Assembly: GCF_000017505.1 (NCBI RefSeq)
Contig: NC_009675.1
Coordinates: 372,001-436,000, forward strand
From: Anaeromyxobacter sp. Fw109-5
GTDB taxonomy: Bacteria > Myxococcota > Myxococcia > Myxococcales > Anaeromyxobacteraceae
Length of the DNA stretch: 64,000 nucleotides
Direction: 5' to 3'
Below are positions 7,274 through 18,585 of this stretch, one piece after another (the first letter of the stretch is position 1; each line of letters begins with the position of its first letter). A program made the position numbers and the translations under genes. The notes below the pieces were generated by a model. It had not been told where the DNA came from, did no database searches, and was given only the letters and a program-made list of their open reading frames with translations.

Positions 7274-8866
7274 TCACGGCCGGTGGGCGCGCACGAGCTC
7301 GACGAGCGTGCGCACGCCGAAGCCCGTCCCGCCCTTCGCGACGTAGCCGCGCTCCTTCGGGGCGTGGGAGGGGCCCGCGATGTCGAGGTGCGCCCAGGGG
7401 ACGTCCTTCACGAACGCGTGGAGGAAGTGCGCGGCGGCGATGGCCCCGCCCCAGCGCTCCCCGGTGTTCTTCAGATCGGCGCGATCGCTCTTCAGCTGCT
7501 CCTTCAGCGACTCGGTCATGGGCAGCCGCCAGAGCTCCTCGCCGGAGGCGCCCGCCGCGGCGAGCAGGCCGTCCACCGCCGCGCCGTCCGGGCCGAAGAG
7601 GCCGGCGGTGGTGTGGCCGAGGGCCACCATGCAGGCGCCGGTGAGCGTCGCCACGTCGACCATCAGCGCCGGGTTCCACGTCTGCGCGGCCCAGGCCAGC
7701 ACGTCCCCGAGCACGAGCCGGCCCTCCGCGTCGGTGTTGGTGATCTCGACGGTCTTGCCCGCGTAGGAGACGAGCACGTCGGAGGGCTTGTAGGCCTTGC
7801 CGCCGGGCATGTTCTCGCAGGCGCCCAGGACCGCGTGCACCGGGAACGGCGGCGCGAGGCGGGCGACGACGCGCATCGCGCCGAGGACGGCCGCCGAGCC
7901 GGCCATGTCGGTGTTCATGGTCACCATGCTCTCGGTGGGCTTCAGCGACAGGCCACCCGAGTCGAAGGTGATGGCCTTGCCGACGAGCACGACCGGCGGC
8001 TTCTTCGCCGCGGCGCCCCTCGGGATCCAGCTCAGGGTGACGAGCCGGGCCGGCTCGGAGGAGCCGCGGGTCACGCCGAGGAACATGCCCATGCCGAGCG
8101 CCGCGATCTCCTTCGGGCCCCGCACCTCGACGGCGAGCCGCGCCTCGCGCGCGAGGGCCTCGGCCTGCTCCGCGAGGAGGGTGGGGGTGCAGTCGGCAGG
8201 CCCCAGGTTGACGAGGTCCCGCGCCCAGGCCACGGCGGCGCCGATCTCGCGCGCGAGCTCGAGCGCGTCCCTCAGCTCGGCCCGCCGCTCCGCGCCGGCG
8301 GGCACCGCCACGGTGAGCTCGGCGAGCGGGGTCCGCCGCGCGTCGTCCTCGCTCTTGTAGCGCTCGAAGGCGTAGGCGCCGAGGAGCGCGCCCTCGGCGA
8401 GCGCCCGCGCCGCCCCGGCGACGTCCTCGACGCCGTCCTCGGGGAGGGCGACGGCGAGCGCGCGCGCGCCCGCCTTGGCCGCGGCGCGCGCGGCCTTGCC
8501 GGCCGCGTGGCGGAGCGGCTCGAAGCCCGTCGACGGCCACGCCTCCGCCTTGCCGCGAGGGCCCATGCCGAGCAGGAGCACCCGGCCCGCGGGCGCGCGC
8601 CCCAGCGTCGGGAGCGAGAGCTCCTGGCCGGCCTTCCCCGCGAAGCGCTCCGCCTTCACGGCCGCCGCCAGGGCGCCGCCGAGCAGCGCGTCGAGGGCCT
8701 TCACCCGACCGCGCCCGCCGGCCCGGACGTCCTCCTCGTAGACCGGCAGCGCGAGCGCGTCCGCAGCGAGCTCGATCGCGGGGGTCCCCGCCGCCTTCAC
8801 CGAGGGCTGCTTCCTCGCCGTGGCCTTGCCCGTGCGGGCCTTCGCCGTCGCCTGCTTACGCGCCAT
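7274..8866 (-). CDS. pepA: Leucyl aminopeptidase PepA (M17) with basic N-terminal extension
   Basis: A 530-residue cytosolic zinc/manganese aminopeptidase that trims N-terminal residues from peptides. The M17 signature Asn-Thr-Asp-Ala-Glu-Gly-Arg-Leu lies near residue 360, and the metal-site segment Thr-Phe-Asp-Ser-Gly-Gly-Leu-Ser near 285. The first 28 or so residues are an unusual Lys/Ala/Thr/Arg-rich stretch (starting Met-Ala-Arg-Lys-Gln) before the normal N-terminal domain. The ATG at 8866 is preceded by GAGGAG about 6 bases upstream, so the extension looks genuine. E. coli PepA also binds DNA; whether this basic tail does is speculation. Confidence 0.92.
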   Translation of the reverse strand: MARKQATAKARTGKATARKQPSVKAAGTPAIELAADALALPVYEEDVRAGGRGRVKALDALLGGALAAAVKAERFAGKAGQELSLPTLGRAPAGRVLLLGMGPRGKAEAWPSTGFEPLRHAAGKAARAAAKAGARALAVALPEDGVEDVAGAARALAEGALLGAYAFERYKSEDDARRTPLAELTVAVPAGAERRAELRDALELAREIGAAVAWARDLVNLGPADCTPTLLAEQAEALAREARLAVEVRGPKEIAALGMGMFLGVTRGSSEPARLVTLSWIPRGAAAKKPPVVLVGKAITFDSGGLSLKPTESMVTMNTDMAGSAAVLGAMRVVARLAPPFPVHAVLGACENMPGGKAYKPSDVLVSYAGKTVEITNTDAEGRLVLGDVLAWAAQTWNPALMVDVATLTGACMVALGHTTAGLFGPDGAAVDGLLAAAGASGEELWRLPMTESLKEQLKSDRADLKNTGERWGGAIAAAHFLHAFVKDVPWAHLDIAGPSHAPKERGYVAKGGTGFGVRTLVELVRAHRP

Positions 8867-8985
8867 CCGGTCTCCTCGCGAGAAGCTCGCCGCCCCGCCG
8901 TCGAGGGCGGGCGGACTGTGGGTGCCGGCGTCGTTTAGCACGAGCCGCCCCGCGGCGCAGGGTCACGTGCGGCCTGGCGGCGCCG

Positions 8986-10833
<1,848 letters not shown>

Positions 10834-10959
10834 TCGGGCCGGGATTGTACTCCACGGGCCGTGTCACGCTCGGACGGCCGGAGGTGATCAGGCGCCATTC
10901 CCCTACACGCCGTCGCTCCACTCCAGAGCCCGTCGCGGGCGCGCGGACTCCGGCGCGCC

Positions 10960-12126
10960 TCACGCCGCCTTGCCGTGGGAGGAGATCGCGTCGAGCAGGG
11001 CGCGCTCGAGCCGCTCCGCGACGTGGCTCCACAGGAAGCCCGCCGCGACCCGCTCGCGACCGCGCGCGCCCATGACGCGCGCGCGCTCCGGTTCGGCGAG
11101 GAGGCGCCGCAGGGCCTCCGCGAGCGCGTCCGCGTCCCCTGGCGGCACGAGGAGTCCGGTCTCGGCGTCGCCCACGATCTCCGGCACCGCCTCGTGCGCG
11201 GTGCCGACGCACGGCACGGCGCAGGCCATCGCGTCGAGGAAGGCGAGGCCGAACGGCTCGCGCAGGGTGGGCAGGGCGAACACCGTCGCCTGCGCGAAGA
11301 GCGCCGGCAGCTCGTCGAGCTCGACGGGGCCGAGCCAGTGGGCGCCCACGGGGAGCGGCGGCGCCGCGGGCGGGCCCGCCACCAGCAGCCGCGCCCGCGG
11401 CTCCGTCCGGCGCAGCCGCGCGAACGCCTCCGCGAGCACGTGCCCGCCCTTGCGGGGGAAGTCGCGTCCGACGAACAGGATCGTGCGGCCGTCGTCCTGG
11501 CGCGGCGCTGCGCCCGGGAAGACGTTCGCGCCGGCTCCCACCACGCGCACGCACGCGGGGTCCACGCCGTAGTCGGAGACGAGCGAGCGCGCGACGTTCG
11601 CGCTGAAGGTCGCGAGCACGCGCGCGCGCCGATAGAGGGCGGTCTCGCGCGCCAGCCAGCCCTCGCCGTAGTCGAGCGGCGCGGCGAGCCCGGCGGCGGG
11701 ACAGGGCGGGCCGCGCATCGCGAGCGCGCGGGTGTGATCGAGCAGGAGCGCGTACGGAAAGGGGGCCGGGAGCCCTGGCGCGAAGAGCGCGCCGTTCTGC
11801 AGCACGAGGCGGGGCGGAGGGTCGAGCGCGCGCAGGGCCTCACCGGCACGAAGAGAGTGCCGGTCGAACGCAAAGGGGGTGTTCCAGCGGTGCTCGAGCG
11901 CGCTGCGCCCCACGCCGAACCGCGCCGCCGCGGCGGCGAGCGTGAGCGCGACGGCGGGCCGCGGGCGGAGCCGGCCCGTGACCGGGTGGCGGGGCTCGAG
12001 GTCGCCCGTCGCCTCGACCAGCCGGACGTCGTGGCCCCGCGTACCGAGGGCGCGCGCGACCTGGTCGGTCACGCCGCTCTGCGCGCCGTAGTGCACGTAC
12101 GCGATGGACAGCCTGTCGCTGCGCAA
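10960..12126 (-). CDS. Glycosyltransferase family 4 protein
   Basis: A 388-residue GT-B fold transferase that moves a sugar from a nucleotide donor to an acceptor at the cytoplasmic membrane. The C-terminal donor domain shows Phe-Val-Gly-Arg-Asp-Phe-Pro-Arg-Lys-Gly-Gly near residue 215 and the GT4 motif Glu-Pro-Phe-Gly-Leu-Ala-Phe-Leu-Asp-Ala-Met-Ala near 290. The N-terminus reads Ile-Ala-Tyr-Val-His-Tyr-Gly-Ala-Gln-Ser-Gly. It starts with TTG at 12126 with GGGGGGAGG just upstream. The sugar and acceptor are unknown; it lies alone upstream of the kinase gene on the same strand. Confidence 0.85.
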   Translation of the reverse strand: MRSDRLSIAYVHYGAQSGVTDQVARALGTRGHDVRLVEATGDLEPRHPVTGRLRPRPAVALTLAAAAARFGVGRSALEHRWNTPFAFDRHSLRAGEALRALDPPPRLVLQNGALFAPGLPAPFPYALLLDHTRALAMRGPPCPAAGLAAPLDYGEGWLARETALYRRARVLATFSANVARSLVSDYGVDPACVRVVGAGANVFPGAAPRQDDGRTILFVGRDFPRKGGHVLAEAFARLRRTEPRARLLVAGPPAAPPLPVGAHWLGPVELDELPALFAQATVFALPTLREPFGLAFLDAMACAVPCVGTAHEAVPEIVGDAETGLLVPPGDADALAEALRRLLAEPERARVMGARGRERVAAGFLWSHVAERLERALLDAISSHGKAA

Positions 12127-12297
12127 GAGCCTCCCCCCGGGAGGAAAGCTGCGCTCCGGGAGGAGGGAGGGGAACCCCGGCGCGGGCGGGGCTGCGAGCG
12201 ACGCGAGCGCGCGGGGGCGCAGCTCCCCCTTCTCAAGCCGGGGGGTCGGCGGCGCGAGTCGCGACGCAGCGGCTGCTCGCGGATCGCGCCCCGTCGT

Positions 12298-12666
12298 TCA
12301 GACGCCCGCCGGGCGCTCGCCGTGGCGCGCCGTCACGACCGTGTGGATGCCGCCCCGGACGGCGAAGTCGCCCACCACCTCGATCCAGCGCGGCGCGATC
12401 GCCTGGACGATGTCGTCGCAGATCCGGTTCGTCACGGCCTCGTGGAACGTCCCCTCGTCCCGGAAGCTCCACAGGTACAGCTTCAGGCTCTTCAGCTCGA
12501 CGCAGCGCTCGGCCGGGACGTAGCGAAGCCGGATGGTCGCGAAGTCCGGCTGCCCGGTTACCGGGCACACGCAGGTGAATTCCGGGCACTCCATCGCGAT
12601 CTCGTAAGGCCGGTCGGGTTTCGGGTTCGGGAAGGTCTGGAGGTCTCGAGCGGGCTTCGTCGGCAT
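12298..12666 (-). CDS. queF: NADPH-dependent 7-cyano-7-deazaguanine reductase QueF
   Basis: A 122-residue unimodular QueF (T-fold) that reduces the nitrile preQ0 to preQ1 in queuosine synthesis for tRNA. The catalytic pair is visible: Cys34 in Cys-Pro-Val-Thr-Gly-Gln-Pro-Asp and Asp41. The QueF motif Glu-Leu-Lys-Ser-Leu-Lys-Leu-Tyr lies near residue 57, and His-Glu after Gly-Thr-Phe near 75. The length fits the short Bacillus-type form. A small hairpin (12681-12696) lies just before the start; no preQ1 riboswitch consensus was seen. queC, queD and queE are not in the window. Confidence 0.94.
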   Translation of the reverse strand: MPTKPARDLQTFPNPKPDRPYEIAMECPEFTCVCPVTGQPDFATIRLRYVPAERCVELKSLKLYLWSFRDEGTFHEAVTNRICDDIVQAIAPRWIEVVGDFAVRGGIHTVVTARHGERPAGV

Positions 12667-12680
12667 GGCGTGGGTCTCTT

Positions 12681-12696
12681 CGGGCTTAGGAGCCCG
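12681..12696 (-). promoter_or_regulatory. Leader hairpin in front of queF
   Basis: CGGGCT (12681-12686) pairs with AGCCCG (12691-12696) around a 4-base loop. In the queF mRNA this 6-bp hairpin ends about 14 bases before the AUG, next to a weak GAAGAG ribosome site. It could hide or expose the site, but it does not match either preQ1 riboswitch class, so regulation is only a possibility. Confidence 0.3.
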
Positions 12697-12874
12697 GGGC
12701 TACTTCCTTGGCCTGGACTGTCGGGATTTCGAGGCCGGCACTGGAAAGTCTACAGGTGGCGGGGGGGGTCACCGAGCCAAGCCCCTGTAACCCCGACCGT
12801 GAGGGCGAGGCAAGCGGATTGCTAGTGGGATGGGGACGGGCACGCCACGCCGAATCGCCACCACCGGAGGGAGC

Positions 12875-13072
12875 ATGAAGGCCAACCGCCGCCGCCGTTC
12901 CGAGAAGAGCAACGCCCCCCGCCGGCTCGTCACCACCCTCGGCGAGCTGATCTCCGCCGCCTACGAAGCGGTCCCGGGGATGGGCGATCAGCGCCTCGAG
13001 CGCGCCCTGGAGCTGCTGACGCACTCACCCCTGGCGCGTCACATGTACCCCCACGTGGAGTTCGTCCGCTAG
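12875..13072 (+). CDS. Small conserved-looking protein with basic N-terminus
   Basis: A 65-residue protein. Residues 1-18 are basic (Lys-Ala-Asn-Arg-Arg-Arg-Arg-Ser-Glu-Lys); residues 19-55 look like two amphipathic helices (Leu-Val-Thr-Thr-Leu-Gly-Glu-Leu-Ile and Leu-Glu-Arg-Ala-Leu-Glu-Leu-Leu). The ATG at 12875 follows GGAGGGAG, and a strong terminator closes the unit, so this is a real monocistronic gene. No function is recognised. The basic arm suggests nucleic-acid contact, but that is inference. Confidence 0.7.
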   Translation: MKANRRRRSEKSNAPRRLVTTLGELISAAYEAVPGMGDQRLERALELLTHSPLARHMYPHVEFVR

Positions 13073-13154
13073 CCGCCTCCCCCTGCGCGGCGACGGCGGC
13101 TCCGACTGCGACTGGAGCCCCGCGCCTCGTGCGGCCGACGAGGGACTTCACACG

Positions 13155-13189
13155 ACCGGGCCCGGCCACCGCCGGGCCCGGTGCTTTTT
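13155..13189 (+). terminator. Strong intrinsic terminator
   Basis: Perfect 11-bp stem ACCGGGCCCGG (13155-13165) with CCGGGCCCGGT (13172-13182), 6-base loop, then GCTTTTT. It ends the 65-residue protein gene. Confidence 0.9.
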
Positions 13190-13217
13190 CGGGACCCGGA
13201 GCCTTGGGTCCGGAGCC

Positions 13218-14969
13218 TCAGCCGGCGACGGCCGCCCAGAGCGCGAGGAACAGCAGCACGAGCGCCTCCCCGGTGATGAACCCTGAGGCGAGCGGGGTCG
13301 CGTACACGTCCTCCGTCCGCGGCGACAGCCGGCGCCAGAGGTCCTGGGCGACGCCGCCGATCACCATGGGCACCACCGCGAAGCCCGGGATGAGCGCGCC
13401 GAGCCCGATGGCCGTCGGGGAAGGGACGTAGCGGCCGAAGCGCGGGCTCGCCTCGAGCAGCGTCAGGACCACCCCCGCGACGAGCGCGACGACGAGCGCC
13501 ACGAGCGCGCTCGACGGGAGCGCGCCGAAGCCCTGCGACAGCAGCTCCGCGAACCCGGCCCACTTCACGGAGATGGGCGAGGTGAGCCCGCCCTCACCCC
13601 CGATGCCGTACTTGGCGCGCACCGCCGGGTAGGCGACGGCGACCGCCGCCGCGCCGATGGGGACGCCGATGAGCTGCAGGTAGGTGAGGTGCCGGTTGGT
13701 CGAGCCGACGATCTTGCCAGCCCGGTAGTCCTGCATGAGGTGCTCGCCGTTCGCCGCGACCGCGCCGCTCATGCCGGAGCCCACCATGTTGATGGGCACG
13801 TGACCTGGGGCGAGCACGGCGAACACCGCCTGCATCACGTTCGCCATGGCCGAGATGGGTGCCCAGTTCGTCTCGCCGAGCACGCGGATGCCGACGAGCA
13901 TGAGGACGATGGAGAGCAGCACCGAGACGGCGGAGAGCCAGATCGGGAAGCCGAGCGAGATCTTCTGCACCGCGGCGAGCACCACGGCGCACCCGAGGGC
14001 GCCCCACACCACCCAGCGCATCGGGAAGTCGCCGCTCGTGTCGGCCTCCTTGCCCGACAGCCCATGGAACGTCTTCGCGATCACCTTCCACTTCAGGACG
14101 AGGGCGGTGAGGCCGCCCGCCACCATGAGCCCGGTCGCCGGCCACATGATCCAGCGCTGCAGGATGGCGTTGAACGTGAGCTCCGGCACGAGGCCACGCG
14201 CGAAGAGCCGGTCGGGCGCGACGATCCAGCCGAGCAGCATTCCGAGCCCCATCGAGAGCGTCACGCGGAGGCCCACGAGGATGCCCGCCCCGAGCGACAG
14301 GACGCCCACCTCGCTCCCCAGCCGCAGCGCCTCGGCGTGCGGCGTGAGGAAGCCGAACGCGATCGTGTCGGGGATCCACTTGAACCCCTGGCGCAGCACC
14401 GTGAACCCGACCGAGATGGCCCCGCCGATCCCGAGCGCGGCGACGCGCGGGCCCGCCTGCTTCGGCCCCTCGTCGAGCACGAGCAGCGTCTCGCCGGCGG
14501 CGGTGCCGTCCGCGAAGGGGAGGTTCTCCTGGTCGATGTAGTGCTTGCGCAGCGGCACCGCGAGCAGCACGCCGAGGAGGCCGGAGGGGGCGAGCCAGGC
14601 GAAGATCTGGAGGCTCGAGAGGTGCAGGTTCATGAGCCCGCGCTGGTTCAGCATGTCGATGGCGGCGAGCACCACCGCCATGAAGCCCACCCCCGAGGCG
14701 GCGGCGGTGCCCGCGGTCTGGACGAGGTTGTTCTCGAAGCGGGTGCCGCGGCGGCCGGTGAGCTTGCCGATCAGGGTGATGACGATGAAGCCGAGGAAGG
14801 CGCTCACCACCGACATGTTCGGCCCGTAGCCGATGCGCAGGACCACCGTCGGCTCCGCGGCGCCCATCAGCGCGGCGACGAGGATCGCGATGGCCACCGC
14901 GCGGGCGGTGAGCTCGCGCTTCGGCGCCACGAGGTTCGGGAGGTCGGTCGAGGGAGAGAGCTCGCGCAT
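13218..14969 (-). CDS. OPT family oligopeptide transporter
   Basis: A 583-residue polytopic membrane protein with about 14-16 hydrophobic segments. Typical family features are the N-terminal Glu-Leu-Thr-Ala-Arg-Ala-Val-Ala entry into the first helix, the Pro-Phe-Ala-Asp-Gly-Thr-Ala-Ala-Gly-Glu motif near residue 160, and the Asn-Gly-Glu-His-Leu-Met-Gln-Asp-Tyr-Arg-Ala-Gly motif near 410. OPT proteins import small peptides or metal chelates (peptide or iron-siderophore) in symport with protons. The ATG at 14969 begins just before the conserved entry; the frame upstream is open but has no helix or ribosome site. Single gene; substrate not predictable. Confidence 0.88.
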   Translation of the reverse strand: MRELSPSTDLPNLVAPKRELTARAVAIAILVAALMGAAEPTVVLRIGYGPNMSVVSAFLGFIVITLIGKLTGRRGTRFENNLVQTAGTAAASGVGFMAVVLAAIDMLNQRGLMNLHLSSLQIFAWLAPSGLLGVLLAVPLRKHYIDQENLPFADGTAAGETLLVLDEGPKQAGPRVAALGIGGAISVGFTVLRQGFKWIPDTIAFGFLTPHAEALRLGSEVGVLSLGAGILVGLRVTLSMGLGMLLGWIVAPDRLFARGLVPELTFNAILQRWIMWPATGLMVAGGLTALVLKWKVIAKTFHGLSGKEADTSGDFPMRWVVWGALGCAVVLAAVQKISLGFPIWLSAVSVLLSIVLMLVGIRVLGETNWAPISAMANVMQAVFAVLAPGHVPINMVGSGMSGAVAANGEHLMQDYRAGKIVGSTNRHLTYLQLIGVPIGAAAVAVAYPAVRAKYGIGGEGGLTSPISVKWAGFAELLSQGFGALPSSALVALVVALVAGVVLTLLEASPRFGRYVPSPTAIGLGALIPGFAVVPMVIGGVAQDLWRRLSPRTEDVYATPLASGFITGEALVLLFLALWAAVAG

Positions 14970-15105
14970 GCGGGGCGAGACTCTAACCTCGGGTCCGGGA
15001 ACGGGCCAACCGAACGGGGGGCAGGGGTCGTGAATCGATCTCCGGACCGAGCCAGGTGGACGAGACGCGAGCGACGACGCGACGGGACGCGGATCGGCCG
15101 CCGCC

Positions 15106-16743
15106 TCAGGGCGCGGCGCGCTCGAGCGCGGCGGCGGGGATCTCCCTCGAGCGCGCAGGGATCGCGCCCAGGTCCGGCTGGGCGCGCCGCCGCCCCCCGG
15201 CGCGCGGGCCGGCCGCGACCGGCGAGTCGCCGCCGGTCCCTCGCAGCGGCAGGTAGAGGTGGTAGGGCCCGTGCCGCTCGGCGAGCCGGTAGTGGCCGGC
15301 GATCTCGGCGACGACCGCGGGGCCGAGGTTCCCGCGGGCGTACCACCCGCGCGCGGCCGCCGAGTCGAGGTCCTGGAGGAGGACCACCGCCGGGAACTCG
15401 TCACGCCGGAGCCCCTCGAGGAGCGGCCCCGCGAGCGAAGGGTCGCGCTCGGCGGCGAGCCGGAGCATCCAGGGGTCGAGCACGAACGGCCGCATGCCCG
15501 CGACGAGGGGCAGGAGCGGATCCTCGGACACGACCACGCCGGGCGGGAGGGCGGCGACCACGGCGCGCGCCTCGGCGAGCCGCGACCCGGCGAGGTCCGC
15601 GCGAGCCATCCCCGCCGCGACGACGACCCCGAGCGCGCACGCCACCGGCGCGAGCCCCCGCGCGATGCGACGCTCGGTGCCCCGGGCGCGCCACGACGCG
15701 CCGAGCGCGAGCGCCGCCGCCACCTCCGCCTCCGCGAGGTGGTTCGCGTCCGTGCCCGGCGAGGCGAACACCACGAGCGCGCCCGCGAGCGCGGCGGCGA
15801 GCCAGAGGACGGGGAGGAGGCCCGGGCCGGCCGCGCCGCGCCGCGCGGCGCGCAGGTGGTGGCGCGACCCGGCGAGCGCGGCGGCGAGCGCGGCGCCGAG
15901 CAGCGCGATGGCAGCGGGATCGGCCACGGCGAGGTGGTGGGCGAGCCGGTAGGGCGCGGCGAGCGCGTCGCGCAGCCGCGCGCCGCCCGAGGCGGTCGCC
16001 GCCAGGATCTCCATGAAGCGGCCCCCGGAGAGCGCGTCGGTGATCGCCACCACCGCGATGCCGCCGGCCGCCACCGCTCCTGCGAGCGTCGCGGCCGCGC
16101 GCCGCTCGCGGCGGACGAGCAGCCAGGCGAAGGCGGCGGCCGGCGCGGTCAGCGCCGTGGGCTTGGAGGCGAAGCCGAGCACGAACAGCGTGGCCGCGAG
16201 CGCGACCGCCCTGCGCGAGGGGCCGCCGGCGAGCGCGGCGAGGCCGAGCGCACCGAGCGCGACGGGCAGGAGGTCGAAGCGGACGGACGAGAGGGCGTAC
16301 TGCGTCGCGTAGGTGCCGAGCGTGAGCACCCCGAACGCCGCCGAGACCGGGGCCGTCACCCCCACCCGCCGGAGCAGGACGTACGCGGCGACGACCGTGA
16401 GGAGCCCGACGGCGAGCGAGAGCGCGTACCCCGCGGTCACGAGGTCGAGCCCGGCGACCCGGAGGCCGGCGTGGGCGACGAAGGCGAGCGGGAACCAGCG
16501 CGTTCCGCCGTAGCCGACCGCCGGATCCAGCAGCGGCCGGTACAGCAGGCCTTGGGCGAGGTCCTCGGCGAGGGCCATCCACGCGCCGGAGACGTGGTTC
16601 AGGGCGTTGCCGCTCGCCCACGAGGCCGGGAGTCGCGCGGCGGTGGTGACGGCCAGCGCCGCCGCAGTGAAGTAGAGCAGGAGGTTCCCGCGGCGCATCA
16701 CCTCGACGCTGTGCGCTCGGCGGGGCAGGGGCGAGTCCGTCAC
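15106..16743 (-). CDS. Polytopic membrane protein, PMT/ArnT-like glycosyltransferase (GT-C)
   Basis: A 545-residue protein with about 10-11 transmembrane segments in the first 340 residues and a soluble C-terminal domain (Pro-Leu-Leu-Pro-Leu-Val-Ala-Gly-Met and Tyr-His-Leu-Tyr-Leu-Pro-Leu). This architecture resembles GT-C enzymes that use lipid-linked sugars outside the membrane, but the Asp/Glu pair of the first loop is not clearly recognisable, so the activity is uncertain. GTG start at 16743, four bases after the stop of the flippase gene, suggests translational coupling; an internal ATG before Arg-Arg-Gly-Asn-Leu-Leu is the alternative. It likely works with that flippase in envelope polysaccharide assembly. 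Confidence 0.62.
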   Translation of the reverse strand: MTDSPLPRRAHSVEVMRRGNLLLYFTAAALAVTTAARLPASWASGNALNHVSGAWMALAEDLAQGLLYRPLLDPAVGYGGTRWFPLAFVAHAGLRVAGLDLVTAGYALSLAVGLLTVVAAYVLLRRVGVTAPVSAAFGVLTLGTYATQYALSSVRFDLLPVALGALGLAALAGGPSRRAVALAATLFVLGFASKPTALTAPAAAFAWLLVRRERRAAATLAGAVAAGGIAVVAITDALSGGRFMEILAATASGGARLRDALAAPYRLAHHLAVADPAAIALLGAALAAALAGSRHHLRAARRGAAGPGLLPVLWLAAALAGALVVFASPGTDANHLAEAEVAAALALGASWRARGTERRIARGLAPVACALGVVVAAGMARADLAGSRLAEARAVVAALPPGVVVSEDPLLPLVAGMRPFVLDPWMLRLAAERDPSLAGPLLEGLRRDEFPAVVLLQDLDSAAARGWYARGNLGPAVVAEIAGHYRLAERHGPYHLYLPLRGTGGDSPVAAGPRAGGRRRAQPDLGAIPARSREIPAAALERAAP

Positions 16744-16747
16744 GGGG

Positions 16748-18226
16748 TCATGACTCCGACGGAGCCACGGCCGTGCGAGCGCGCCGCGTCGAGAAGAGCG
16801 AGAGCCAGCCGGCCGGCAGCCAGCCGCGCGCCCAGGACAGCCCGAGGTACGCGAGCGCGAAGGCCCCGCACGCGGCGGCGAGGCGCACCGCCGGCGGCGC
16901 CGCGTGGAGGGCGCGCATCGTCACCCAGGCCGGCGCCATCGCGAAGGCGGTCGCGGCGAGCTGACGAGCGAGCGACCGCATGGGCAGCACGCGGGAGAGC
17001 GGCACCTCGAACAGCCGCGCCGCCCGGTGGAGCATCACCACCCGCGCGACGGCCTCCGCAAAGGTCCAGCCCGCGAGCGCGCCGATCGGCCCGGCCACCC
17101 GCAGCCCGCCGAGCACCAGCGGGACGGTGGCCCCGAGCTTCGCCACGGACAGCGCGAGCATGTAGCGGTTCTGGGCGCGCGCGCGCATCACGCCGTCGAG
17201 CGGGAGCGCGGCGAGCGCCACGGAGAGGATGCCGATCCTGAAGATCGGGACCGCGTCGAGGTAGCGCGCCGAGAAGAAGAGCTCGATGAGCGCGGGCGCG
17301 ACGACGCCGAGGAGCCCCACGAGCGGCAGGAAGGCGAACGCGAGCTGGAGCACGGCCTCGTGGAACAGCGGCAGCCCCGCTCGCGCGGGCCGGCCAGCGC
17401 CTTCCACCTCCGCGAGGCCGATCTGGAGCAGCTCGGAGACGGGCGTGTAGAGGATGTCCACCACCGGCAGCTGGAAGGTGCCGACGCTGTAGACGGCGAA
17501 CGCCGCGGCCGAGACCGCGGCCGCCACGGCGTACTGGTGGAACTGCTGCTGGGGGACGATGAGCAGGAAGGCCGCGCCGAACGGCAGGGCGTAGGCGGCC
17601 TGACGGCGGAGGGCGCTCGCCGAGAACCGCAGGCCGTGCGCCCGCGCCAGCGTCACGAAGGTCCACGCGGCGCGGAGCAGGTGCGCCACGGTGATGCCCG
17701 CGAAGACCGCCTCGACCGAGCCCCCCAGCAGCGCGCCCGCCAGGATGGCCGCCCCGCGCACCACCTCGGTGACGAGCCGGGCCACCGCCGCCGCGCCGAT
17801 CCGGCCGGAGGCGTTCCACGCGATGTCGAGCGGGGCGCCCGCGATCTGGAGCGCCGTGAAGGCCGCGATCCACGGCACGGCGCGCGTCAGCTCCGGGTTG
17901 TGGAACTGCCGGTCGACGAGCGGCGCCCCGGCGAGCACGAGCGCGGCCGCGAAGGCGCCGAGCACGAGGTGGAACCACAGCGCCTGCGCGACGTGCGCGT
18001 CGCGGTCGGCCGGCTCGCGCGGCACGAAGTAGTAGAGGCTCATCGTCATGCCCATCGGCAGCACGAGCGCGAGCGTGTTCATGAGGAGCCAGGCCTGCTT
18101 GAACGTGCCGTAGGACTCCGGCAGGAGCACGCGCGCGAGCACCATCGGCACGGCCAGGGTCAGGACGGCGCCGGCGAGGCGGGCGACGAGCAGCGGGCGG
18201 GCCCGCGTCAGGATCGAATCGGACAA
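16748..18226 (-). CDS. Wzx-type polysaccharide flippase (MOP superfamily)
   Basis: A 492-residue membrane protein with 12-14 hydrophobic helices. The N-terminus has the MOP pattern: Leu-Ala-Val-Pro-Met-Val-Leu-Ala-Arg-Val-Leu-Leu-Pro then Glu-Ser-Tyr-Gly-Thr-Phe. Such proteins turn undecaprenyl-linked oligosaccharides across the inner membrane. TTG start at 18226 with GGAAGGA 7 bases upstream. The next gene starts almost at its stop codon. Specificity cannot be told; no polymerase or chain-length gene is adjacent. Confidence 0.82.
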   Translation of the reverse strand: MSDSILTRARPLLVARLAGAVLTLAVPMVLARVLLPESYGTFKQAWLLMNTLALVLPMGMTMSLYYFVPREPADRDAHVAQALWFHLVLGAFAAALVLAGAPLVDRQFHNPELTRAVPWIAAFTALQIAGAPLDIAWNASGRIGAAAVARLVTEVVRGAAILAGALLGGSVEAVFAGITVAHLLRAAWTFVTLARAHGLRFSASALRRQAAYALPFGAAFLLIVPQQQFHQYAVAAAVSAAAFAVYSVGTFQLPVVDILYTPVSELLQIGLAEVEGAGRPARAGLPLFHEAVLQLAFAFLPLVGLLGVVAPALIELFFSARYLDAVPIFRIGILSVALAALPLDGVMRARAQNRYMLALSVAKLGATVPLVLGGLRVAGPIGALAGWTFAEAVARVVMLHRAARLFEVPLSRVLPMRSLARQLAATAFAMAPAWVTMRALHAAPPAVRLAAACGAFALAYLGLSWARGWLPAGWLSLFSTRRARTAVAPSES

Positions 18227-18585
18227 CGAGCGTTCCTTCCGCCGCGAGGAGCCATCGGGCAGGGGCGGGCGGTGACCCCCAGGCGCGCCCGGTGGAGGGC
18301 GCCGCCGCCGCCTCGTGCGCGGCCGGACCTCACGGTGCGCAGTGACGCGCCCGAAGGCGCGTGCCCGGTTGGAAGGAGGCGGTACGCGAATCCGCCCGCT
18401 CGCCCGTCGTGCCGGCGCCCGCTCGAACGTCTGGCGCCCCCGCGGCAGAGCCCCGGTGCTCCGAGGCGCCCGGGGAGGAGCGGGCTGGCTGCCGGGCGAG
18501 CTTCAGGCCGAGCGCCGCCGCGCTGCTCCGCCCTCACCGCGGAGCGCCGGGCGCGAGGTCCCGGCGCGCGGCGCGGCGGGTCGCC
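18227..18585. other. Intergenic region without recognised gene
   Basis: About 360 bases between the flippase start and the stop of the esterase-like lipoprotein gene. Open frames exist on both strands but have no ribosome site, no homology I recognise and shifting composition. The right part presumably holds the flippase promoter. Nothing else is identified. Confidence 0.5.

Noticed and set aside
12667-12840. preQ1 or cobalamin riboswitch near queF
   Set aside because: Neither strand shows the required conserved blocks; only a 6-bp hairpin and GC stems are visible.
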